NCBI GenBank assembly: GCA_028280485.1 | Contig: JANQLS010000011.1 | Span: 1-54,636, forward strand | DNA from: Planctomycetota bacterium | GTDB taxonomy: Bacteria > Planctomycetota > UBA8108 > JACQVS01 | Direction: 5' to 3' | DNA: 54,636 nt | Part shown: positions 44,842 through 52,256 of the stretch, piece after piece | How positions within the stretch are numbered: the stretch's first letter is position 1 | Layout of the letters: every line of letters starts with the position of its first letter | Notes under the pieces: model-generated | Told to the model about the DNA's origin: nothing | The model's input: the letters and a program-made list of their open reading frames with translations, nothing else | The model's database searches: none | Position numbers and translations under genes: made by a program

Positions 44842-45540
44842 CTACTGAGAAATAGCCGGCAAGCCTAAGCGTTCACGACAAGCATCCAATATAACTTGGG
44901 TTGCGCTCGCCCCCACTCGGGTTACCCCAATGTCCCTCACTTCTAACAATCGATCAAAATCTCTCACTCCACCCGCCGCCTTAACTTGAACAAAATCGGC
45001 GGTGTGATCTCGCATCAAAATCAAATCTTCATCCGTGGCCCCCGAAGTACCGTAACCCGTTGAGGTCTTAACCCAATCGGCCTTCAGCTCGGTACAAATT
45101 TCACAGAGTCGAATCTTCTGATCATTGTTGAGATAACAATTCTCAAAGATCACTTTCACCTTTTGCCCTGCTTGGTGAGCGACCTCCATCACAACTTGAA
45201 TATCTTTGTAAACGTAATTCCAATCTCCGCTGAGCACTTTTGAAATGTTCACGACCATATCGAGCTCTTCGCAACCATCCTCAACGGCTTTAATAGCTTC
45301 AGCTTCCTTTATCTGAGTGGTGTGCCCTCCGTGAGGAAACCCGATGGTCGTAGAAGCTTTGACGACACTCCCTTTTAAAAGATCGCTACAATGCTTCATG
45401 GCATACGGCATGATGCATACACTTCCCACTTCGTAGGCTAGGGCGACCTGAATACCAGCTTCGAGTTCGGGCCAAGTCAAGGTGGGATTCAAGAGGGAAT
45501 GATCGATCATTCCCGAGATATCGTTGTAGGAATATGACAT
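44842..45540 (-). CDS. deoC: Deoxyribose-phosphate aldolase
   Basis: A 232-residue cytosolic enzyme that splits 2-deoxyribose-5-phosphate into glyceraldehyde-3-phosphate and acetaldehyde. The Schiff-base lysine is in DWVKTSTGYGTSG (Lys158), with Asp94 (EELDMVVNI) and Lys187 (VQVKAAGGVRD) as the helping residues. Length fits the short bacterial class. Other deo genes are absent; the NupC-type transporter is the only other nucleoside-related gene in the window. The region upstream contains the chain of hairpins at 45562-45703. Confidence 0.95.
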   Translation of the reverse strand: MSYSYNDISGMIDHSLLNPTLTWPELEAGIQVALAYEVGSVCIMPYAMKHCSDLLKGSVVKASTTIGFPHGGHTTQIKEAEAIKAVEDGCEELDMVVNISKVLSGDWNYVYKDIQVVMEVAHQAGQKVKVIFENCYLNNDQKIRLCEICTELKADWVKTSTGYGTSGATDEDLILMRDHTADFVQVKAAGGVRDFDRLLEVRDIGVTRVGASATQVILDACRERLGLPAISQ

Positions 45541-45561
45541 AGTGGGTTCTTCTTTACGTTC

Positions 45562-45703
45562 GTTCCTGTTTTAAAACAGGGACTAAACCGAATTGAGATC
45601 AACTCGGTCACGAATGTAGGCTCAAAGAGCCTACGTTTAGCGGAGAGAAGGCAATTCGTAGAATTGCCGAAACGATGGAAACAAAACTCGAAGAGCTTTG
45701 TTT
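45562..45703. other. Chain of five consecutive hairpins upstream of deoC
   Basis: GTTCCTGTTTTAAAACAGGGAC (perfect 22-base palindrome, 45562-45583), an imperfect CCGA...TCGG hairpin (45588-45607), GTAGGCTC-AAA-GAGCCTAC (45616-45634), GGCAATTC-GTA-GAATTGCC (45650-45668), and AAACAAA...TTTGTTT with a GAA loop (45679-45703). The stems are unrelated in sequence. The chain fills almost the whole gap between the propeller gene stop and deoC start. No T run, so not ordinary terminators. Confidence 0.75.
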
Positions 45704-45715
45704 TAACATAAAAAA

Positions 45716-48532
45716 TTAGTGGAATAACACTTCTTTTGGAATTCTTCCCGGGTCGATCACTCGACTCGACCATAACAATTTCAACTCCGAACGACCGTCG
45801 GGATTATCATACTCGATTTTAATTTTATATTTCTTATCCGATTTCAAATCGATCGTTCGATCCACCGCTTGTTTTCCACCATTAGAATAAATCAGTTGCC
45901 CCTCGATCCACAAAGATACCGTTTCTTTTTTTCCTAAGAATGTACGAAATTTATAACGATCCGTCAGCGTTGGAACTAAAGTTCCTTTCCAAGTCACCTT
46001 ATAAGGCGCAGAAATTTTCTTGGAATGGCGCTCCCCCCCAAAACGTTCGTAGTAAATCGGATCTTCTACCACAGTAAGAATACTTTTCTCTTCACGGGTG
46101 TAAGTCCCCTTCAGTCCCGTTCCTTTTATTGAAGGAGCTGACGGCGTTGTTTTGATCTTCAGTTCACCCGTTTGACGTTGCCAATTCTTCCAGCCCGAAA
46201 TCTCAAAGACTCGATTATGCCCTTGATAGGGTTGAAGCCAATAAGTCTTACCATTCTTGGCGGTGATCACCGTCGCTCCTTGGTTGTCATCACCGTGAAC
46301 TTGGTAAAATCGGTTATCGAGCCCGTCCTGAGCTCTGTTATCTAAAAAGCCCCCCACATACAATCCATCGTGAGACCAAACTTGAGCCGCCTGTTTTGTT
46401 TGATCGTTGACGACAACGGAATTGTTAGGACCAAAAGTCGTCTGCATAGGATAATAAAGAACACCCGAGTTCGCTTCTCGCGAACGCTTGGATTGCCTTC
46501 CCGAAGCAAACCTTGGATTGAATTTAGAATCAAACTTCAACACCCGGCTCCCCTTCAATGCCGCCTCCGGCCAACCTCCTCCTTCGTACTGACCGTGGTC
46601 ACGAATCATCAATCCAGCTTGATAAGCAACGGCGATCGATCCATCGGGGCCAACGGATAATCCTCGCGGTGATCCGTAACCTCGGTTATCAGCAAAGGCT
46701 TCTCCCACACCTTCCAACTGATCCCAATCCCAACGGGGTGCCACCTTATTCTTTCCCTCCCATCGTTTAACGGGAAGGCGTAAGCAGATTTGGACACGAT
46801 TAATTTTTCCAGAAGCGATGTAGTCGCCATCAGCGGTGAAGTCCCCAGGATTATGGAATGAGATAGATTCTTTTTGATCGGGATAAAATCTAAATTCTTC
46901 GGGATCAAATTCTCCATCGCTATCGGTATCCGCCCACGAATAAAGCTTAGGCGCTTTCTTTAAATCTTTGTACCCGTGATGGATTGCCGCTTGAACCCAA
47001 GGGCGGGGATAACCATCCTGACCGGAGCCCGCAAATTGAAAGAAAGTCCTCCCTCGATTTAGAACCCTCCCTGCGATAGCAACTGGAATGGTTTTACCTG
47101 TTTTCGGATCTAACTTGATCACCCCGGGGACGACTCGATGGTAAAGAAACAGTTCACCATTTTTACGAACCGCTTTATACGAAGAGGCGAAAGGATACAG
47201 ACTATCTCCTAATCTACCGGGTAAGTAACATTCCTCAATCGACCATTCCCCGGTGTCGAAGTTAACATCGTAAACAGTCACAAAGCCTTCACCTGTGATT
47301 CCGTAGATACGATTTGGATTATCGGGATCTACAGCGCGGTCAACATAAAAAGACATTCCTCCATACCACTCATCGATCAGCTTTCCATCTTTGGAAAAAT
47401 GAGCTAAACGACGAGGAGCAAAACTGGGCTCAGCGATATAAAATCCTCCCTTTAAATCGCTCGCAAGATCCATGGCCTGACGAAAGAGAGTGGGTTGATA
47501 ACGGCCGAGTGGGCGAGGACGATCTCCGTACTTCCTAACGATCTTGAATTCTGAATTCCATACGACAACCCGATGACCGTCTAAGAGCCCCCAGAGCTCC
47601 TTCTGCTTCAAGTCATAGTCAAGAGCTGTAAGGCTGCCTTTAAAGGAACCTACTTTTTTTACTTTCCCCTTACCTTGAAATTTATAAATACCTTGCCCCG
47701 AAGAGAAGATGATCGCTCCCCCCTCCGAATCTTCGAAAGCGCAAACTTTAGCCGGTTGTTGGAATTCAACTCGCTTAACTTCTTTACCACTTTCAACGGA
47801 CAACCAGCACACGAGGTTCTTCTTCGTGTAAGTCAAAACGAGGTTTTCACCTCTAGCATCAAAATCTTGCGGTTGCTCCCCATCGAGCTGAACCTGCCAC
47901 TCTCTTTCAACGTGGCCGTTCTGCGAATTTAATTGACGTAGCCTTCCCTTGGGATGGAGCATGAAGGTCTTACTTCCACTTCCCACAATTTTTTGCAACC
48001 GGCCTCCTTGATAGAACTGAGGTCGACGCCAACGGATGCTTTTAAGATCGGGCTCTGCGCCTAAAGACATCAACAACCCTTCAGTGATCGGAGAACCGAT
48101 ATAAACACCGGCTGAATCGACATCGACCAGCCCCACTCCCAAGTGATCTCCAACCCAAGATTTCTTGGGAACGGGATGCTCACCTTGCGGAGGATTAATC
48201 CCCAGAGTTGTAAGGTAACGTGCTTGAAAGCCATCCGTCTGAAGCAGGCGCCAGCGGTAAGATCCCTTGGGTAAAAATTGACTTCGTTGATCTTTCCCAT
48301 CCCAATGAATGGAGTGTCTTCCCTTAGGGAAATTTTCCGCAATCAAAAGCGTTCGAACGAGAACTCCCTTTGTATTAAAAATACCTAGTGAAACTCTTCC
48401 CTCGTTCTCTAATTGAAACTTAATTTCATTAGATTGAATGGATTGAGCGGAAAGATTTGCTTCAAAAAGAATCATCATGAGTAAGTTTAAAACGAACATT
48501 AATGAAGCGGCCTTTAATAAGTATGTAAGCAC
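45716..48532 (-). CDS. Exported FlgD-Ig/beta-propeller/PA14 protein
   Basis: A 938-residue exported protein. It has a signal anchor at residues 5-30, then an FlgD-like Ig domain at about 38-97 (VSLGIFNTKGVLVRTL; KGSYRWRLLQTDG). A long series of beta-propeller-like blades follows, to about 780. An EF-hand-like loop lies at 535-546 (DTDSDGEFDPEE). A PA14-like domain is at about 795-935 (VTWKGTLVPTLTDRYKFRT; LWIEGQLIYSNGG; YKIKIEYDNPDGRSELKLLW). PA14 and FlgD-Ig domains are common in planctomycete surface proteins that bind sugars. It may act with the sulfatase on polysaccharide, as an inference from position. Confidence 0.8.
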   Translation of the reverse strand: MLTYLLKAASLMFVLNLLMMILFEANLSAQSIQSNEIKFQLENEGRVSLGIFNTKGVLVRTLLIAENFPKGRHSIHWDGKDQRSQFLPKGSYRWRLLQTDGFQARYLTTLGINPPQGEHPVPKKSWVGDHLGVGLVDVDSAGVYIGSPITEGLLMSLGAEPDLKSIRWRRPQFYQGGRLQKIVGSGSKTFMLHPKGRLRQLNSQNGHVEREWQVQLDGEQPQDFDARGENLVLTYTKKNLVCWLSVESGKEVKRVEFQQPAKVCAFEDSEGGAIIFSSGQGIYKFQGKGKVKKVGSFKGSLTALDYDLKQKELWGLLDGHRVVVWNSEFKIVRKYGDRPRPLGRYQPTLFRQAMDLASDLKGGFYIAEPSFAPRRLAHFSKDGKLIDEWYGGMSFYVDRAVDPDNPNRIYGITGEGFVTVYDVNFDTGEWSIEECYLPGRLGDSLYPFASSYKAVRKNGELFLYHRVVPGVIKLDPKTGKTIPVAIAGRVLNRGRTFFQFAGSGQDGYPRPWVQAAIHHGYKDLKKAPKLYSWADTDSDGEFDPEEFRFYPDQKESISFHNPGDFTADGDYIASGKINRVQICLRLPVKRWEGKNKVAPRWDWDQLEGVGEAFADNRGYGSPRGLSVGPDGSIAVAYQAGLMIRDHGQYEGGGWPEAALKGSRVLKFDSKFNPRFASGRQSKRSREANSGVLYYPMQTTFGPNNSVVVNDQTKQAAQVWSHDGLYVGGFLDNRAQDGLDNRFYQVHGDDNQGATVITAKNGKTYWLQPYQGHNRVFEISGWKNWQRQTGELKIKTTPSAPSIKGTGLKGTYTREEKSILTVVEDPIYYERFGGERHSKKISAPYKVTWKGTLVPTLTDRYKFRTFLGKKETVSLWIEGQLIYSNGGKQAVDRTIDLKSDKKYKIKIEYDNPDGRSELKLLWSSRVIDPGRIPKEVLFH

Positions 48533-48639
48533 TGTATTTAAGCAATCCTAATTCCATTTAGCTGGACAAAAAATGGGCTCAATTAAAAGCCTCTCTCGAC
48601 CTAGGTGTTTTTACTGTAATGGATATATATCTAAAAAAC

Positions 48640-48759
48640 TGAGATAAATCCGAAAAATAGGGTGGTATCTTTCCGGGGATGAAAGTATAAAACAGATGCC
48701 CACAACTGCCCCAGGGCGCTCTCAAGCCTCCCCGGTTTGAGGGCGCCCATTTTTATTAT
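48640..48759 (+). ncRNA. Candidate small RNA ending in a strong terminator
   Basis: A TATATAT box at about 48625 could be a -10. About 120 bases later there is a 15-bp stem (48714-48728 with 48734-48748, two G-U pairs, 5-base loop TCCCC), followed by ATTTTTATTAT. Nothing coding precedes it on the plus strand for several kilobases, so the terminator has no other transcript to serve. The body has a small CTTTC...GAAAG hairpin. It matches no RNA family I recognise (not tmRNA, 6S or a common riboswitch). The transcript start is a guess. Confidence 0.5.
48714..48759 (+). terminator. Rho-independent terminator of the candidate RNA
   Basis: GGGCGCTCTCAAGCC pairs with GGTTTGAGGGCGCCC over 15 positions (two wobble pairs), loop TCCCC, then a T-rich tract on the plus strand only. 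Confidence 0.85.
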
Positions 48760-49301
48760 ATAAACTCAGCAGTTCCTTAAGATTTCTCCCCTAAGGGCGC
48801 CTCATTTAACCTATAAACTCCATGTTACCTCACACCGAGTATCATGAGCCAAGTCCCATGCTTTTTGGTGGAGGTAACGAAAAATCGACTCCCACCTCGC
48901 TGACGCTACAACTCATGAATCTAAGCACTTTTCAGTTAAACTTATTCCTCATCCCTCGCTAAAGCTTCGGGCTTGGAGGATTGGATTGAGTTGATTAAGA
49001 AATCTTAATTTAAAATCTGATGTGTCAACGAGAATCAGGTTAAATGTTTACTTAATAGTGCACATCGCGCCTCTACCATCGCTAAATAAACGGAGCAATC
49101 CATTAAGACGAAATCGATTCAATTATGAAATGGCACTCGCATACGCTTCGCGCTTGCGTTGGTGTGAATTTAGAGAATTTGAAGGTGGGATTATTTTAGG
49201 CAGGAAATATAAATCATTTTTGGGAAAGAGAGTCTTCCCTGCCCCTATATCGAATAATTATCAGATCGACCTTAGGGAATTTGGAGTTTAAGAAAAAGCC
49301 C
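48760..49301. other. Intergenic region with a short dispersed motif
   Basis: About 540 bp. At 48953-48980 there is a motif CCTCGCTAAAGCTTCGGGC continuing TTGGAGG that also occurs near 10021-10048. An open frame at 49022-49291 has no family match, no ribosome-binding site and a random-looking composition. Nothing else is seen. Confidence 0.5.
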
Positions 49302-50510
49302 CTAGTTCGACTCTCCGTATCCCGCTAAGTTCCTAAGGTATAATACCCCCTTTACGATAGTTTCAACCAGGATAGGAATCTGTTCTTCAGTATTCGATTT
49401 CCCGAATGAAAATCGCACGGAGGCCCGAATAGAGTCGGCCGATCTTCCCATCGCCTCTAAAACCTGAGAAAGCTTTCCGCCTTCAGAATGACACGCACTT
49501 CCCGTGGAGACACTGATCCCCAATTGATCTAAATGTTCCTGTAATGCATTTCCCCGAATGCCCTCGAAAGCTACGTGAACTAAATGACAAGCACATCCTT
49601 CGATTGAAGAATTGAATTCTAAACCCTTCAAGTTGGCCTCGAGACCTTCTCGGAACAAGCGCCTCAGGCGATTCAATCGCGAGCTTTCTCGACCTTGTTC
49701 CTCAACGGCCAGACGCACGGCTTCACTGAAAGCCATCGCACCCACCACCCAGGGAGTCCCCGCCCGTAACCCTCCTTCTTGCCCTCCACCGAGAAGCAGA
49801 GGCTCAATTGAATCTGTTAATGTCTCCTCATTGACGACCAGAGCTCCGATCCCCTTTGGACCATAAATCTTGTGTCCCGTGATCGTCAAAAGGTCGATAC
49901 CGAGCTGCTTCATATCCAGTGGATACTTTCCCAACTGCTGAACTCCATCGACATGTAACCAAGCGTTCTCAGCGTGGAGAAGAGAAGCGATCTCTTTTAA
50001 AGGTTGGGCGGCTCCCACTTCATTGTTGCAACCGATGATCGAAGCTAAAGCTACGGGAATAGAAGAGGTTGAAGCTTCCTCAAGATGAGCTTCTAAACCG
50101 TCGAGAAGAACACGACCCGTCGAGTCGACTGCGAGCTGATGGGATTGCCATTTGGTGGGATCGAGCTTATCGATGGCACCGTAGACCGCAGGGTGCTCAA
50201 TTTGAGAGGTTAATACTCTCCCTCCCTTAAAATCCTCACGGCCCTCCATCGCCTCCAGAGATCCTCGAATTCCTAAATGATCGGACTCCGTGCCCCCTGA
50301 AGTGAAGATGACTTGGGCTCCGGGCACTCGCAGAGCTTCGGCGATTTGAGCACGAGCGTTCTCCAGGGCATCTCGAGCTCGTAATCCCTCGAAGTGGGTT
50401 GAGCTGGGATTCCCGAAAACCTCCCGATGCCCTCTCTCTAAAACAACGGCGACCTCCTCCCTGATGGGAGTGGTCGCCGCATGATCTAAATAAATTCGTT
50501 TTTCAACCAC
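49302..50510 (-). CDS. Cysteine desulfurase, NifS/IscS family
   Basis: A 402-residue PLP enzyme that releases sulfur from cysteine for iron-sulfur clusters or tRNA thiolation. It has LDHAATTPIREEV at the start, His106 (SQIEHPAVY), HVDGVQ (Asp188) and TITGHKIYGPKG (PLP Lys214). The persulfide cysteine is in STGSACHSEGG (Cys340). The second glycine in HVDGVQ is unusual (most have Ala or Val). The GTG start lies 5 bases after the L,D-transpeptidase stop, so it is coupled to that gene. No IscU or Suf genes are nearby, so the final sulfur acceptor is not shown. Confidence 0.93.
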   Translation of the reverse strand: MVEKRIYLDHAATTPIREEVAVVLERGHREVFGNPSSTHFEGLRARDALENARAQIAEALRVPGAQVIFTSGGTESDHLGIRGSLEAMEGREDFKGGRVLTSQIEHPAVYGAIDKLDPTKWQSHQLAVDSTGRVLLDGLEAHLEEASTSSIPVALASIIGCNNEVGAAQPLKEIASLLHAENAWLHVDGVQQLGKYPLDMKQLGIDLLTITGHKIYGPKGIGALVVNEETLTDSIEPLLLGGGQEGGLRAGTPWVVGAMAFSEAVRLAVEEQGRESSRLNRLRRLFREGLEANLKGLEFNSSIEGCACHLVHVAFEGIRGNALQEHLDQLGISVSTGSACHSEGGKLSQVLEAMGRSADSIRASVRFSFGKSNTEEQIPILVETIVKGVLYLRNLAGYGESN

Positions 50511-50515
50511 CTGAA

Positions 50516-51895
50516 TTAAGAACGGATGGTAATTGGGGTGTTATAGGGAATGAAGTAGAAGATGCGTTCGATTTCTTTGTTGAGCATGCGAACACAGCCC
50601 AATGAAACCTCTTTACCAATTCCTCCCCCCGAAGGATCAGAAGTACCGTGGATTCCAAAACCGGAATGCTCTTCTGTATCTTTGAATCCAAGCCAACGAG
50701 TCCCTAAAATATTTTCTGGATTACCGGCGGGAATAGGTTCTTTACCCGGAGGGTACCAAGTGGGATTTTCAACTCGCTCAGCGATGATAAACTTACCCAC
50801 CGGAGTAGAATCATTTTTGCCTAAGCCAACTTTAGCATGGAAGAGAAGCTTGTTGTCGACCAAGGCCCAAAGGCGAAACTCACTCTTCTTCACATAGAGC
50901 TCGATCTTACCCGATAAGATCAAGAGGCCTTGTCGAGGTTGAATCACATTGGAATTCAACTTATTGAGATACTTGATGGCATCGATCGTCGATTGGTAAC
51001 GCTTGGCGATCAAAGCTAAACTCTCGCCCGGCTGAACAGTGTGGCGAGTGAGGAGGTGCGAATACCCCTTATCGAAAATGTTCTTCTGAAGGAAGGGATC
51101 TAAGAGATCGGTAACTTTCTTCCTCTCAGTATCGCTATTCGCATTCAGATAAGCTCGCGTGAGATAAGACCAAGCTGCCTGAGTATTCTCTTTACCCTTG
51201 AGTTGCATCGCCAAGTCCCCGGCCTTCATCGCCCAGCGATAAATACTGGAAGGAAGAACTTCACGGTCGACGAGATAATCAAGAGACTCTAATCTTTCTT
51301 CGGGAGTTGAAGCGAGCTCTAAGTAACGCTGAGCGATCGCCGCGACAGAAATATCTCGACGGGCCTTTGTGATCCTGAAGAGTTCCTGGTAACGACGGTA
51401 AGCTTGACTACGATCACCGGATTTTAAAGCGGCTTCAGCCTTCTTGGCGGCTAGCTCAAGTTTCTCGGGAGGTGCGCCCACCAACAACGAAATTTCGTTT
51501 TTAATCGCATCGTTGGGAATCTCGACGGAGTTCGGTTTAACGAATGAAGGATCATCGTCTTTGAGAGTATTAGGATCTTTCTCAATAACTTCGATCTTCG
51601 GTTCGTTGTTTTCTTTAGGGGTGAAAGAACTCGGCTCAACTTTAGTTTTAGAATTAGAATCATCGATAAGTGGTTTAACGACCGATTCTTCCTCTTTGTT
51701 AGTGTTCGAGTCTTGAGTCTTTTGAGGATCAGTCTCGGGGTCGACCGGCTTGACCATCGGCTGAACCTTAGGATCCTCGACTTTATTGGGATCCGTTCCT
51801 TCAACCGGAGTTTTTTCCGACATCAAAGATTGAACGATGACTACTGCTCCTGCACCGAGAGCAACGGCGAGAATTAGGGGTACGAGTCGGCTCAT
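50516..51895 (-). CDS. LysM domain L,D-transpeptidase
   Basis: About 459 residues from MSRLVPLILAVALGAGAVVIV, an N-terminal anchor with GGAG 9 bases before. A TTG at 51934 would add a lysine-rich stretch and is less likely. An acidic, disordered linker of about 110 residues rich in Pro, Asp and Lys is followed by helical repeats. LysM comes next (HTVQPGESLALIAKRYQS). A YkuD domain (GFGIHGTSDPSGG ... SLGCVRM) has His and Cys of the catalytic centre. Such enzymes form 3-3 crosslinks in peptidoglycan or attach proteins to it. Planctomycetes were once thought to lack peptidoglycan but do have it. Tight coupling to the desulfurase gene is unexplained. Confidence 0.9.
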   Translation of the reverse strand: MSRLVPLILAVALGAGAVVIVQSLMSEKTPVEGTDPNKVEDPKVQPMVKPVDPETDPQKTQDSNTNKEEESVVKPLIDDSNSKTKVEPSSFTPKENNEPKIEVIEKDPNTLKDDDPSFVKPNSVEIPNDAIKNEISLLVGAPPEKLELAAKKAEAALKSGDRSQAYRRYQELFRITKARRDISVAAIAQRYLELASTPEERLESLDYLVDREVLPSSIYRWAMKAGDLAMQLKGKENTQAAWSYLTRAYLNANSDTERKKVTDLLDPFLQKNIFDKGYSHLLTRHTVQPGESLALIAKRYQSTIDAIKYLNKLNSNVIQPRQGLLILSGKIELYVKKSEFRLWALVDNKLLFHAKVGLGKNDSTPVGKFIIAERVENPTWYPPGKEPIPAGNPENILGTRWLGFKDTEEHSGFGIHGTSDPSGGGIGKEVSLGCVRMLNKEIERIFYFIPYNTPITIRS

Positions 51896-51936
51896 GACCG
51901 AGTCTCCTTCACTTCTTTTCTTTTTTTTTACCAAAT

Positions 51937-51966
51937 CACAAAGATGACTCTCCCCTCATCTTTGTG
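51937..51966. promoter_or_regulatory. Leader hairpin upstream of the L,D-transpeptidase gene
   Basis: CACAAAGATGA and TCATCTTTGTG form a perfect 11-bp stem with an 8-base loop, 40-70 bases before the start codon. There is no T run on the pheT side that would make it a clear terminator for pheT. It may be a leader structure or an mRNA processing/stability element. Confidence 0.5.
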
Positions 51967-52256
51967 TTGTCTCAATTCCAATTCTGATTCACAGGCATGA
52001 TCATTTTGAAGAAACACTACATAGAATCAGCTTTGCCCGGGTTTAATAGGAAAACCTGGCGGACCTCGACCTTTGCTTAAATGACCCTTATGAAAGAGCG
52101 CTTCTCGAATAAAGCTACCCTGATTCGGGGTGAATGGATAAGGTCGAGGAATTAGAATTTTCTCTTGTGAGATTCAATCTGCAACGCATTGTACTCAGCC
52201 AAAGGGATGGCTGCAACGTTCAGATAATTTAACTCGGCGTAAAAGAGTTATATTTC
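51967..52256. other. Intergenic region between pheT and the transpeptidase gene
   Basis: About 290 bp, AT-rich near 52190-52250. No ORF, tRNA or recognised repeat. It probably holds the promoter of the transpeptidase gene. Confidence 0.5.

Noticed and set aside
48640..48759. Known riboswitch or 6S RNA
   Set aside because: Conserved cores of c-di-GMP, fluoride, ZTP and 6S RNAs were looked for by eye and did not match.
49022..49291. Open reading frame of 89 codons
   Set aside because: No ribosome-binding site, no recognisable family, random-looking composition; retained only as doubtful.
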